A stretch of 64,000 nt of DNA from Thermopolyspora sp044507605 (GCA_044507605.1 JBIQJI010000031.1:1-64000); one strand, 5' to 3'. Shown: positions 9,439 through 17,862, numbered from the stretch's first letter. Program-made: numbers and translations. The notes: generated from the sequence alone by a model not told the origin.

Positions 9439-9651
9439 ATGAAGGCCGGCATTCACCCGGAGTACGTGGTCACCCAGGTGACCTGCGCGTGCGGCAACAG
9501 CTTCACCACCCGCAGCACGGCGACCAGCGGCAGCATCCACGCCGACGTGTGTTCGGCCTGCCACCCGTTCTACACGGGCAAGCAGAAGATCCTCGACACC
9601 GGTGGCCGGGTGGCCCGCTTCGAGAAGCGCTTCGGGAAGAAGACCAAGTAG
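9439..9651 (+). CDS. rpmE: 50S ribosomal protein L31, zinc-binding type
   Basis: 70 residues. 'MKAGIHPEYV' is the standard L31 start. Four cysteines, C16, C18, C38 and C41, form the CxC...CxxC zinc site, so this is the zinc (C+) paralogue whose counterpart is usually a zinc-free L31 made under zinc limitation. The ATG follows GAGAGGACG. A 247-bp gap separates it from rho and a strong terminator hairpin follows. Confidence 0.97.
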   Translation: MKAGIHPEYVVTQVTCACGNSFTTRSTATSGSIHADVCSACHPFYTGKQKILDTGGRVARFEKRFGKKTK

Positions 9652-9695
9652 TCGCCACGCGGCTCCGACATCACACTCGGACGCAGCAGCGATCA

Positions 9696-9752
9696 GGACG
9701 CCGGCCCAGACGCACCCTCCACGCGGAAAGGGGCGTCCTTGGGCCGGCGTTC
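9696..9752 (+). terminator. Strong hairpin terminator after rpmE
   Basis: 13-bp stem (ggacgccggccca / tgggccggcgttc, one G-U pair) with an inner 5-bp gacgc/gcgtc stem, starting 44 nt after the rpmE stop. Followed by a T-rich but short TTCTTCG. Confidence 0.75.
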
Positions 9753-9762
9753 TTCGTATGGG

Positions 9763-9784
9763 CTCGCGCGAGACGTCGCGCGGG
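9763..9784 (+). terminator. Second hairpin between rpmE and prfA
   Basis: Core stem gcgcga/tcgcgc with a gacg loop, extended to about 9 bp with one G-U pair. Lies just after the main terminator. Confidence 0.4.
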
Positions 9785-9823
9785 CTCTTGTAATGGGTCA
9801 TGATGAGGGGTTTCGGTCGTGGG

Positions 9824-9850
9824 CCGGGGCCCGGCGGGCCCGGGCCCCGG
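9824..9850 (+). promoter_or_regulatory. GC hairpin in prfA 5' leader
   Basis: Perfect 11-bp stem ccggggcccgg/ccgggccccgg with a 5-nt loop, ending 26 nt before the prfA GTG and 11 nt before its ribosome site. Close enough to affect translation initiation of prfA, or a third terminator hairpin. Confidence 0.4.
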
Positions 9851-9876
9851 TGGCCGTTGATGGAAGGAAGAGCACG

Positions 9877-10929
9877 GTGAATCTCGACGAGCTGCTCGGT
9901 GAGTACGCGGAGCTGGAGGCAAGGCTCGCCGACCCCGCCGTGCACGCCGACCAGCAGCAGGCGCGCACGCTGGGCCGGCGCTATGCCTCGCTGACGCCGA
10001 TCGTGGCCTGCTACCGCGAACTTGAGGCCGTACGCGACGACCTCGCCACCGCGCGGGAGCTGGCCGCCGAGGACGCGACGTTCGCCGACGAGGCCGCCCA
10101 GCTGGAGCAGCGGGTGGGGCAGCTCGAGGAGCGGCTCAAGCACCTGCTGATCCCCCGCGACCCCAACGACGACAAGGACATCCTGATGGAGATCAAGGCG
10201 GGCGAGGGCGGCGAGGAGTCCGCCCTGTTCGCCGGTGATCTGCTGCGCATGTACCTCAGGTACGCCGAGCGGGTGGGCTGGAAGACCGAGATCATCGACG
10301 CGCACCCCTCCGACCTCGGCGGCTACAAGGACATCACGATCGCCATCAAGGACAAGGGCGACGACGGTGTCTGGTCGCGGCTGAAGTTCGAGGGCGGCGT
10401 CCACCGTGTGCAGCGGGTGCCCGTCACCGAGTCGCAGGGGCGCATCCACACCAGCGCCGTCGGGGTGCTCGTGTACCCCGAGGCCGAGGAGGTCGACGTG
10501 CACATCGACCCGAACGACCTGCGCGTCGACGTGTTCCGCTCCAGCGGGCCCGGCGGGCAGAGCGTCAACACCACCGACTCGGCGGTGCGCATCACGCACC
10601 TGCCGACCGGTGTCGTCGTCTCCTGCCAGAACGAGAAGAGCCAGCTGCAGAACAAGGAGGCGGCGATGCGCATCCTGCGGGCGCGGCTGCTCGCCATCGC
10701 CCAGGAGGAGGCCGACGCGGCCGCCGCCGCCGAGCGCAAGTCGCAGGTGCGCACCGTGGACCGGTCCGAGCGCATCCGCACCTACAACTTCCCGGAAAAC
10801 CGCATTTCCGACCATCGCGTCGGTTTCAAGGCCTACAACCTGGACCAGGTGCTGGACGGCGACCTGTCCGCGGTGATACAGGCTTTGGTCGACGCCGAGA
10901 TGGCGGAGAAACTGGCCCTGCACACGTGA
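9877..10929 (+). CDS. prfA: Peptide chain release factor 1
   Basis: Recognises UAA and UAG at the ribosomal A site. 350 residues from GTG 9877, chosen because GGAAGGAAG lies 6 nt upstream and homologues begin here ('NLDELLGEYAELEARLAD'); a longer open frame upstream covers the hairpins and is not coding. The codon-recognition tripeptide is PVT in 'RVPVTESQGRIHTSA', which marks RF1 and not RF2 (SPF). The catalytic GGQ is in 'SSGPGGQSVNTTDSAV'. prmC, which methylates the GGQ glutamine, follows after 24 bp. Confidence 0.97.
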   Translation: MNLDELLGEYAELEARLADPAVHADQQQARTLGRRYASLTPIVACYRELEAVRDDLATARELAAEDATFADEAAQLEQRVGQLEERLKHLLIPRDPNDDKDILMEIKAGEGGEESALFAGDLLRMYLRYAERVGWKTEIIDAHPSDLGGYKDITIAIKDKGDDGVWSRLKFEGGVHRVQRVPVTESQGRIHTSAVGVLVYPEAEEVDVHIDPNDLRVDVFRSSGPGGQSVNTTDSAVRITHLPTGVVVSCQNEKSQLQNKEAAMRILRARLLAIAQEEADAAAAAERKSQVRTVDRSERIRTYNFPENRISDHRVGFKAYNLDQVLDGDLSAVIQALVDAEMAEKLALHT

Positions 10930-10953
10930 ACCCTCTGACCTGAGAAACTCCCC

Positions 10954-11808
10954 ATGACGTTGCTGCTGGACGAGATCGCGCTCGCCACCGTGAGGCTGGC
11001 GGAGGCGGGCGTTCCGTCGCCGCGCACCGACGCCGAGGAGATCGCGGCATATGTGCACGGCGTGCGGCGCGGCATGCTGCACACCGTTCCCGACTCCGAG
11101 TTCGACGCCCTGTTCTGGGAGGGCGTCGCCCGCCGCGAAGCCCGCGAGCCGCTCCAGCACATCACCGGGCGGGCCTACTTCCGCTACCTTTCCCTCGACG
11201 TCGGCCCGGGCGTGTTCGTGCCGCGTCCCGAGACGGAGGTCGTCGCGGGATGGGCCATCGAGCGCCTTCAGGAAATGGACGTCGCCACGCCCACGGTCGT
11301 CGACCTCGGCACCGGCTCGGGCGCCATCGCCCTGTCGATCGCGCAGGAGGTCGCGCTGTCGCAGGTGCACGCGGTCGAGGTCGACCCCGACGCCTACGGG
11401 TGGGCCAAGCGCAACATCGTCGAGCACGGCCAGGGCCGCGTGCACCTGCACCCCGAGGACCTGGCCGACTGCCTGCCCGAGCTCAACGGCCAGGTCGACC
11501 TGGTGATCTCCAACCCGCCGTACATTCCGCCGGGCGCGATCCCACGCGACCCGGAGGTCCGCGATTACGATCCGAGGCGGGCCCTCTACGGCTCGGGCGA
11601 AGACGGCCTGGACGAGATCCGCGCGGTCGAGCGCACCGCCCGCCGCCTGCTGCGCCCGAGCGGCCTGGTCGCCGTCGAACACGCCGACGAACAGGGCACC
11701 GCGGTCTACTGGCTGTTCCCGGAGGAACACGGCTGGCGCGATGTCCGCAACCGTCAGGATCTGACGGGCCGGGACCGGTTCGTCACGGCGCGGTTCGGCC
11801 AGGACTAG
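10954..11808 (+). CDS. prmC: Release factor glutamine N5-methyltransferase
   Basis: Uses SAM to methylate the GGQ glutamine of RF1 and RF2. 284 residues. SAM motif I is 'VVDLGTGSGAIALSIA'; the catalytic substrate-binding motif is NPPY in 'LVISNPPYIPPGAIP'. The N-terminal helical domain (about 1-80) is normal, with 'REPLQHITGRAYF'. Operon partner of prfA; sua5 follows 18 bp downstream, as in many actinobacteria. Confidence 0.96.
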   Translation: MTLLLDEIALATVRLAEAGVPSPRTDAEEIAAYVHGVRRGMLHTVPDSEFDALFWEGVARREAREPLQHITGRAYFRYLSLDVGPGVFVPRPETEVVAGWAIERLQEMDVATPTVVDLGTGSGAIALSIAQEVALSQVHAVEVDPDAYGWAKRNIVEHGQGRVHLHPEDLADCLPELNGQVDLVISNPPYIPPGAIPRDPEVRDYDPRRALYGSGEDGLDEIRAVERTARRLLRPSGLVAVEHADEQGTAVYWLFPEEHGWRDVRNRQDLTGRDRFVTARFGQD

Positions 11809-11826
11809 AAGGAAAGGAACGCCATC

Positions 11827-13029
11827 ATGACCGACAAGGAGCCCGCCTCCGCGCCCTCCCCGGAAGTGGCCGCGCGCGACGCTGAGCGGCCCAAGGAGCC
11901 CGCGAGCGGCGTCTCCCTGGGTGATGAGCGCACCTCTCCGGACGGCCCTGCCAACGGCACCGACAGCCCTCCGGGCGAACGCGCCGGAAGCACGGCCGCC
12001 GCCGAGCCCGCCAAGAGGGCCGGCGTGCCCGCCGAGACGCCCAGTGGGCCCGAAGAGCGCGCCGCGGGCGACGAGCCGAAGGACGCCGGGCGGGCGGGCG
12101 ACGAACCGGCCGGCGATGCCCAAGACGCCGCCCAAGACGCCGCCCAGGACATCGCGAAAGACATCTCCGATGACGCCGCCAAGGGCACCGCTGAAGGCAC
12201 CGTCGCGGACGCCGCCAAAGGCGCGGCCGAGGACGACGCGAAGGACGCCGCGAAGGACGGCTCGCGCGACGGCGGGCAAGGCCCCGTCGCCGAGAACGCG
12301 GGCGGGGCGGCCGCCGAAGACACCGCGAAGAGCGCCGACGGGGCCGCCGGGGACGACGCGGACGCGGACGAGCCGGTGCCGGGGCGGCGCCGCTACGACT
12401 GTTCCGACGCCGAGCAGCGCGCGGCGGGGCTCGCCGACGCCGCGGCCGTGCTCAAGGTGGGCGATCTGGTCGTCCTGCCCACCGACACGGTCTACGGCGT
12501 CGCCGCCGACGCCTTCACCGCGTCGGCGGTGAGCGCGCTGATGCTGGCGAAGGGCCGGGGCCGCGACATACCCGTGCCGGTGCTCGTCGGCACCGTGCGG
12601 GCCGCGACCGCCCTGGTCGACGACCTCGGCACGTACGGCCAGGACCTGATCGACGAGTTCTGGCCCGGACCGCTGACGCTCATCTGCAAGGCCGGCCGGT
12701 CGCTGCGCTGGGACATCGGCGACACCAAGGGCACCGTGGCGATCCGCATGCCGCTGCACCAGCTCGCCCTCGACCTGCTCAAGGAGACCGGCCCGCTGGC
12801 CGTGAGCAGCGCCAACCTCGCGGGCGCCCCGGCCGCCACGACGATCGCCGAGGCCGAGCAGCAGCTCGGCGACTCGGTGTCGGTCTACCTCGACGGCGGC
12901 CCCTGCGCCGACCGCACGCCCTCCACCATTCTCGACCTCACCACCCCGGTGCCCCGGCTGCTCCGCCGCGGCGCCATCTCCGTCGAGAAGCTCCGCGGCA
13001 TCATCGGCTACGTCGCCACCGAGGACTGA
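11827..13029 (+). CDS. Sua5/YrdC threonylcarbamoyl-AMP synthase with long disordered N-extension
   Basis: Makes threonylcarbamoyl-AMP from threonine, bicarbonate and ATP for tRNA t6A37. The YrdC/Sua5 domain occupies about residues 195-400 ('VLKVGDLVVLPTDTVYGVAADAF', 'FWPGPLTLICKA', 'AIRMPLHQLALDLL', 'GPLAVSSANLAGAPA'). Residues 1-190 are an Ala/Asp/Glu/Lys/Gly/Pro-rich region with no hydrophobic core, including LEA-like strings such as DAAQDAAQDIAKDISDDAAK. The ATG has a good ribosome site (GGAAAGGAA), and no internal start with a ribosome site lies near the domain, so the extension is probably translated. Usual family length is ~210-350 residues; here the extra length is N-terminal, not a Sua5 C-terminal domain. 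Confidence 0.9.
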   Translation: MTDKEPASAPSPEVAARDAERPKEPASGVSLGDERTSPDGPANGTDSPPGERAGSTAAAEPAKRAGVPAETPSGPEERAAGDEPKDAGRAGDEPAGDAQDAAQDAAQDIAKDISDDAAKGTAEGTVADAAKGAAEDDAKDAAKDGSRDGGQGPVAENAGGAAAEDTAKSADGAAGDDADADEPVPGRRRYDCSDAEQRAAGLADAAAVLKVGDLVVLPTDTVYGVAADAFTASAVSALMLAKGRGRDIPVPVLVGTVRAATALVDDLGTYGQDLIDEFWPGPLTLICKAGRSLRWDIGDTKGTVAIRMPLHQLALDLLKETGPLAVSSANLAGAPAATTIAEAEQQLGDSVSVYLDGGPCADRTPSTILDLTTPVPRLLRRGAISVEKLRGIIGYVATED

Positions 13030-13131
13030 CCCGCCCGACCTGCCGCTTCGCCATTCATGCTCTATGGGCATCTCGGCAGCGCGCGCCGGTCGCTCCTGGT
13101 TACCGTGAGGTCAGTCGACCGGGAGAGGGGC

Positions 13132-14649
13132 ATGGGCAAGATCGATGGTATGGATCCGAAGCTGGTCCGCCAGCTGCTGGACGAGGTCCGGCAGGCGGCC
13201 AAGCGGATGCGCTCCGTCGACGGCCAGGTCACCAGGCTGCTGAGCTCGGCCGGGCTGTCCCGGCCGAGCGCGCACCGTCCCGCCCAGGTCGCCGACTTCT
13301 GCGACGAGCTGGTGCACGATGTGTCCGCCCGGCTCGCCCTCCTGGAGAAGCAGGAGAAGCACAGGCATCCCGGTGGGGGATCCTCGGCGGCGAACGGCGA
13401 CAAGGCGGCCAAGGGCGACGCGCCGCATCCCCCCTCGGAGCACGCGCCCACCGGCGGCCACCAGCCGGCCGGCGAAGGCGGCACGGCAGGCGGGCACGGC
13501 GCGGACAAGCACCCCGACGGCCACGGTGCGGCGAAGCACGGCGACGGCAACGGCGCGGCCAAGGACCACGACCGGCACGGTGCCGGAAAGCCGGACAACG
13601 GCGCCGCGCATGGCCACGCCGGCGAGCCGGGCGCGGATAAGGGCGGCCACCAGGACGGCCACAAGGACGGCACGGGCAAGGACGGCCACAAGGGCGGCGC
13701 CAACGACGGGGCGGGCAAAGACGGCGCCAAGGACTCCCACAGGCCCGATGCCCATGGGGGCGGCGGAGACGACAAGGCGGATGCGGCCAAGGACGGCAAG
13801 GACGGTCACAAGGACGGCCACAAGGACGCCAAGCCCGATGCCTCCCACGACGGCGGCAAAGCAGGCGACAAGGGAGACGGCTCCTCCGGCTCGGCCAAGG
13901 ACTCCGACAAGCCCGGCTCCGGGCACGACGGGGGACGGGACGCGGACCGGTCAACGGACGGCGGCAAGGGCGCGGACGGCAAAGGCGCGGACGGTAAGGG
14001 CGCGGACGGCGGTAAAGACGCGGACGGCAAAGGTGCCGACGGTAAGGGCAGCGACGGCGGGAAGAACGCGGACGGCAAAGGTGCCGACGGCAAGGGCGCG
14101 GACGGCGGTAAGGGGTCGGACGGGTCCGGCTCGGGGCGGGGGGACGGTTCGGCCGAGTGCCCCGACATGGGGTCCGCGCAGCCGATCGACGCGTCCGGTG
14201 GGCGGCTCGACCCGCCCGGGGTCACCGGGCCGCAGCCGGACGGCCGCGCGGGCACGGTGCAGCCGACGCCGTCGCCCGACGTGGACGCCCGGTTCGACGG
14301 CGACGACCTGAGGATCATCGATCACGACGGCATCTCGCTGATGCCCGATGGCGGGGCGGGCGATCAGGGCTCGGCCGGCCTGGTGCCCGATGGCTCGTCG
14401 CCGGGCGGCTCGATGCCCGACGGGGGGGCGTCCGGCGGCCGGGCTCCGGACGGCGCGCCGCCGGTGGATCTGATGCCGGCCGATCTGGGCGACGGCGGCC
14501 CGCAGGAGGGCCTCGGTGAGGTGGTCGCCTCACCCGACGACGTGCGCCTGATCACCTCTCCCGACGATGTCGTCGCGGTGACCGTCGACGCCGGCTCGGC
14601 CGGGGATTCCGCAGAGGTGACCGTGCATCTGATCATGGACGATCGGTAG
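13132..14649 (+). CDS. Unknown protein: helical N-domain plus His/Lys/Asp/Gly-rich repeats
   Basis: Function not recognised. 505 residues from ATG 13132 (GGGAGAGGGG upstream; the frame extends further up without support). Residues ~1-80 are predicted helical ('MDPKLVRQLLDEVRQAAKRM...VTRLLSSAGLS...VADFCDELVHDVSARLALLEK'), the size and style of small ESX/WXG-like helical domains, but no WxG turn is visible. Residues ~85-345 are low complexity (KDG, HKDG, AHG, ADG) and include three exact-length 16-residue repeats at 283-330. The C-terminal ~150 residues are acidic and Gly/Pro-rich, ending in a short beta-like segment 'DVVAVTVDAGSAGDSAEVTVHLI'. No signal peptide or membrane segment. The next gene starts 9 bp downstream. 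Confidence 0.7.
   Translation: MGKIDGMDPKLVRQLLDEVRQAAKRMRSVDGQVTRLLSSAGLSRPSAHRPAQVADFCDELVHDVSARLALLEKQEKHRHPGGGSSAANGDKAAKGDAPHPPSEHAPTGGHQPAGEGGTAGGHGADKHPDGHGAAKHGDGNGAAKDHDRHGAGKPDNGAAHGHAGEPGADKGGHQDGHKDGTGKDGHKGGANDGAGKDGAKDSHRPDAHGGGGDDKADAAKDGKDGHKDGHKDAKPDASHDGGKAGDKGDGSSGSAKDSDKPGSGHDGGRDADRSTDGGKGADGKGADGKGADGGKDADGKGADGKGSDGGKNADGKGADGKGADGGKGSDGSGSGRGDGSAECPDMGSAQPIDASGGRLDPPGVTGPQPDGRAGTVQPTPSPDVDARFDGDDLRIIDHDGISLMPDGGAGDQGSAGLVPDGSSPGGSMPDGGASGGRAPDGAPPVDLMPADLGDGGPQEGLGEVVASPDDVRLITSPDDVVAVTVDAGSAGDSAEVTVHLIMDDR
13978..14121 (+). repeat. Three tandem 48-bp coding repeats
   Basis: Units 13978-14025, 14026-14073 and 14074-14121, each coding 16 residues of pattern GKGADGKG[AS]DGGKxxD. 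The units differ mostly at single bases and stay in frame, so they probably expand and contract by slippage or recombination. Confidence 0.85.
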
Positions 14650-14658
14650 GAGACCGCA

Positions 14659-15045
14659 GTGCTGCTCGTCGACCCACCGGCACCCCAGCCCCTACGTCCC
14701 GGCGAGACGCCGCCCGCGCAGTCGCTGCCGGACCAGCTCGCGCCCGGCGGGCAGACGACGACCTGGGTGTTCAACCCGGAGTACCAGAAGCTGGTCGACC
14801 TGTGGCACAAGGTCCTGCCGCTGCTGGAGGATCTGACCACGTCGCTCGACCGGCCGTTGCGGCTCAGCCGGAGCAAGGACGTCTGGGAGGCCGCCGTAGG
14901 GGACCGCCGCGCCCACGACATCGCCGAGTGGCGGGGCCGGCTGCTGACGTACAGGCACGCGGTGCTGACGGCGATCAGTGACGAGGCCGCCGACACTCCG
15001 CGCTGGATTCCGAGCGGTTCCGACGCACCGCACGCCTTCCTCTGA
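14659..15045 (+). CDS. Small protein of unknown function, partner of the repeat protein
   Basis: 128 residues from GTG 14659; the ribosome site TAGGAGA overlaps the stop codon of the gene before, so the two are coupled. A proline-rich N terminus (1-35) is followed by a helical region with 'WVFNPEYQKLVDLWHKVLPLLEDLTT' and 'VWEAAVGDRRAHDIAEWRGRLLTYRHAVLTAI'. The small helical fold and the pairing with a helical-N-domain repeat protein recall actinobacterial type VII-type pairs, but no secretion motif (YxxxD/E) was found; function unknown. Confidence 0.65.
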   Translation: MLLVDPPAPQPLRPGETPPAQSLPDQLAPGGQTTTWVFNPEYQKLVDLWHKVLPLLEDLTTSLDRPLRLSRSKDVWEAAVGDRRAHDIAEWRGRLLTYRHAVLTAISDEAADTPRWIPSGSDAPHAFL

Positions 15046-15055
15046 GGGCCGAGGG

Positions 15056-15154
15056 CCTCCCGCACCGGCCGGCGACGTCCCGCACCGGCTTCCGGCCTCC
15101 TCGCCGCACCTACCAGGGACTTCACGCACCGACCCGAGACCTCACGCACCGGCC
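15056..15154. repeat. Four degenerate 15-bp repeats upstream of glyA
   Basis: Copies of c(c/g/t)tc(a/c)cgcaccg(a/g)c(c/t) at 15056-15070, 15076-15090, 15120-15134 and 15140-15154: two pairs, each with an exact 20-bp period, in the 284-bp gap before glyA. Also in this gap: a ggtggt/accacc hairpin at 15203-15217. Confidence 0.55.
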
Positions 15155-15329
15155 TGCCCGGCCCGCCTCGGGCCGTGCGCCCGGCACCCGCTCTTGGTGG
15201 CCGGTGGTGGGACCACCTGGGAATATGCGCGCTGTGAGCTTAGAGTGGTGGAGTCGGATGGGAGAGGAGGAAGGCGGGAAACGGACACCCCTACGCCCGA
15301 CAGGCGCGCAGTCTCCTGCCGAGGATCTG

Positions 15330-16589
15330 ATGGAGCCGTACTTCGGGGCCGACTTCTCGCTGCTTCAGCGGCGTGATCCCGAGATCGCCCAGGTGCTCCT
15401 GGACGAGCTGGAGCGGCAGCGCGACGGCCTGCAGCTCACCGCGAGTGAGAACTTCACTTCGCCCGCCGTGCTCGCGGCGCTGGGGTCGACGCTCACGAAC
15501 AAGTACGCCGAGGGCTATCCGGGGCGGCGCTACTACGGCGGCTGTGAGGTGGCCGACCGGGCCGAGCTGCTGGCGGTCGAGCGGGCCAAGCGGCTGTTCG
15601 GCGCCGAGCATGTGAACGTGCAGCCTCACTCGGGGGCGGCCGCGAACCTCGCGGCGTACGCCGCGCTGCTTCGTCCCGGCGACACGATGCTGGCCATGGC
15701 GTTGCCGCACGGCGGGCATCTCACCCACGGGTCCAAGGTCAACTTCTCCGGGCGCTGGTTCGACGTGGTGTCGTACGGTGTGCGCCGCGACACCGAGCTC
15801 ATCGACTATGACGAGGTGCGCGAGCTGGCCCTCCGGCACCGCCCCAAGGTGATCATATGCGGGGCCACCGCGTATCCCCGGCTTATCGACTATGCGATCT
15901 TCCGCGGCATCGCCGATGAGGTGGGGGCGTGGCTGCTGGCCGACGCCGCCCACACGATGGGGCTGGTCGCGGGCGGTGCGGTGCCTTCGCCGGTGCCGTA
16001 CGCCGACGTGGTGACGTTCACGACCCACAAGACGCTGCGCGGCCCGCGCGGGGGCGGCATCCTGTGCACGGCGGAGGTGGCGCGGCGGGTCGACCGGGCG
16101 GTGTTCCCGTTCCTGCAGGGCGGCCCGATGATGCATGTGATCGCGGCGAAGGCGGTGGCGTTCGGCGAGGCGCTGCTGCCGGAGTTCGCGGACTATGCGC
16201 GCCGGGCCATCGTGAACGCGCGCACGCTGACCGAGACGTTGGAGGCGGAGGGGATGCGCCCGGTGTCCGGCGGCACCGACACCCATCTCGCCTTGATCGA
16301 TCTTCGTGACCTGGGTCTTGACGGCGCGACGGCGGAGCGTCGCTGCGCGGCCGCGGGCATCACGCTCAACCGGAACGTGATCCCGTACGACCCGGAGCCG
16401 CCCACCGTGACCTCCGGCATTCGGGTCGGCACGCCCTGTGTGACGACGCAGGGGATGGGACCCGGCGAGATGAAAGAGATCGGTTCAATTCTGGCGCAAG
16501 CAGTCCGAAACCGGGCTACGGTAGCGTCATTGATCGAGCAGGTCAGGATGCTCACCCGCATCCATCCGGCCTATCCGCACGACAAATAG
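15330..16589 (+). CDS. glyA: Serine hydroxymethyltransferase
   Basis: Interconverts serine and glycine with tetrahydrofolate and PLP. 419 residues from ATG 15330 (GAGGATCTG just upstream), which matches the usual length; longer in-frame starts exist but code a non-conserved tail. The PLP lysine is in 'VVTFTTHKTLRGPRGG'. Other signatures are 'LTASENFTSPAVLAALGS', 'NKYAEGYPGRRYYGGCEVAD' and 'PHSGAAANLAAYAALL'. Lies between the sua5 region and wecA, a common actinobacterial order. Confidence 0.96.
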   Translation: MEPYFGADFSLLQRRDPEIAQVLLDELERQRDGLQLTASENFTSPAVLAALGSTLTNKYAEGYPGRRYYGGCEVADRAELLAVERAKRLFGAEHVNVQPHSGAAANLAAYAALLRPGDTMLAMALPHGGHLTHGSKVNFSGRWFDVVSYGVRRDTELIDYDEVRELALRHRPKVIICGATAYPRLIDYAIFRGIADEVGAWLLADAAHTMGLVAGGAVPSPVPYADVVTFTTHKTLRGPRGGGILCTAEVARRVDRAVFPFLQGGPMMHVIAAKAVAFGEALLPEFADYARRAIVNARTLTETLEAEGMRPVSGGTDTHLALIDLRDLGLDGATAERRCAAAGITLNRNVIPYDPEPPTVTSGIRVGTPCVTTQGMGPGEMKEIGSILAQAVRNRATVASLIEQVRMLTRIHPAYPHDK

Positions 16590-16605
16590 CACTTCTGCGT
16601 AGTTT

Positions 16606-16624
16606 TCCGGCTACTTCCGCCGGA
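16606..16624 (+). terminator. Short hairpin after glyA
   Basis: 6-bp stem tccggc/gccgga with a 7-nt loop in the 55-bp glyA-wecA gap. Weak; may only attenuate. Confidence 0.3.
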
Positions 16625-16644
16625 CTGTTCGAGAAACTGGTTCT

Positions 16645-17862
16645 GTGCGCGAATACCTACTCACGGCACTGGTCACAGCGGTCGCCACCTACCTGCTGGT
16701 GCCGCTGGTCCGGAGGTTCGCCATCCGCATCGGGGCGGCACCGGAGATCCGTGACAGAGACGTGCACACCGTGCCGATCCCCCGCATGGGCGGTCTCGCG
16801 ATGTACGCCGGGCTGGCCGTCGGGTTGCTCGTGGCGAGCCGATTGCCCTACGTCGGGCAGGTGCTCGCACAGGAGCAGGTCATCAAGCCGCTGCTGATCG
16901 GCGGCGGGCTGATCGTGGTGACGGGTTTCCTCGACGACTGGTGGGACATCGACGCGTTCATCAAGCTGGCCGGGCAGATCGGCGCGGCCGGCCTGCTGGT
17001 CTACTTCGGCATGAGTCTCACCTCGATCCCGCTGCCGCTCGGCAGCCAGGTCAATCTCGACAGCACGATGCAGGCGGTCGTGACGGTGCTGATCGTGGTC
17101 ATCAGCATCAACGCGGTGAACTTCGTCGACGGTCTCGACGGTCTCGCCTCCGGCATCGTCGCGATCGCGAGCCTGGCCACGTTCGCGTATTCCATCGCGC
17201 TGACCCAGGACATCCAGGACACCCGCATCAACAGCACGGCCGTCATCACGGCGATCCTGATCGGCATGTGCGCGGGGTTCCTGCCGCACAACTTCCACCC
17301 GGCCAAGATCTTCATGGGCGACACCGGGGCCATGCTGCTCGGGCTGGTCCTCGCCGCGTCGATGAGCAAGGTCACCTCGATCGACCCGACCGTGCTGCCC
17401 AACCTCAACCGGTTCCCGGTCATGCTGCCGCTGCTGGTGCCGGTGCTGGTGCTCGTGCCGCCGCTGGCCGACTTCCTCATGGCCGTGGTGCGCCGCCTGT
17501 CGTACGGCCATTCGCCGTTCGCCGCCGACCGCGGCCACCTGCATCACCGGCTGCTCGACATCGGCCACTCGCACCGCCGCACCGTGCTGATCATGTACGC
17601 CTGGACGTTCCTGTTCGCCTTCACGGTGGTCGGCCTGTCGTTCTTCGGCGTGGCGCTGGTCGTGTTCCCGGTCATCGTGGTCGTGGCCATCGGCATTCTG
17701 GTGCTGATGACCCTGCCCAGGTGGCGGTCGCGCCGGAGCGGCGGGAGCGGCGCGCACGCGGCGGGGTCTCCGGAGCGTCCGGTGCCGGGCCCGCACGAGG
17801 CCGTGGAAGGCTCGGGCGTCGGCGAGGCGTCCTCGCACCGCGCGTCCGCGACCATGGGCTGA
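16645..17862 (+). CDS. wecA: Undecaprenyl-phosphate GlcNAc-1-phosphate transferase-like protein (WecA/Rfe family)
   Basis: Membrane glycan-lipid initiation enzyme that moves a sugar-1-phosphate from a UDP-sugar to a polyprenyl phosphate. 405 residues with about 10-11 hydrophobic segments. Family motifs: 'VPIPRMGGLAMY', the Mg-binding 'GFLDDWWDI', 'NAVNFVDGLDGLASG', 'FMGDTGAMLLGL', and the His motif 'DRGHLHHRLLDIGHSHR'. GTG start with a weak ribosome site. In actinobacteria this gene usually sits just before the atp operon, as here. The C-terminal ~45 residues are a polar tail. Confidence 0.92.
   Translation: MREYLLTALVTAVATYLLVPLVRRFAIRIGAAPEIRDRDVHTVPIPRMGGLAMYAGLAVGLLVASRLPYVGQVLAQEQVIKPLLIGGGLIVVTGFLDDWWDIDAFIKLAGQIGAAGLLVYFGMSLTSIPLPLGSQVNLDSTMQAVVTVLIVVISINAVNFVDGLDGLASGIVAIASLATFAYSIALTQDIQDTRINSTAVITAILIGMCAGFLPHNFHPAKIFMGDTGAMLLGLVLAASMSKVTSIDPTVLPNLNRFPVMLPLLVPVLVLVPPLADFLMAVVRRLSYGHSPFAADRGHLHHRLLDIGHSHRRTVLIMYAWTFLFAFTVVGLSFFGVALVVFPVIVVVAIGILVLMTLPRWRSRRSGGSGAHAAGSPERPVPGPHEAVEGSGVGEASSHRASATMG

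Noticed and set aside
9025..13071. A 1348-codon open frame on the minus strand across rho end, rpmE, prfA, prmC and sua5
   Set aside because: It is antisense to five well-supported genes; the peptide is an Ala/Gly/Arg/Asp/Val-rich shadow produced by high-GC codon bias.
13960..14125. Regular repeats that might be read as a CRISPR array
   Set aside because: They are contiguous in-frame coding repeats without unique spacers.
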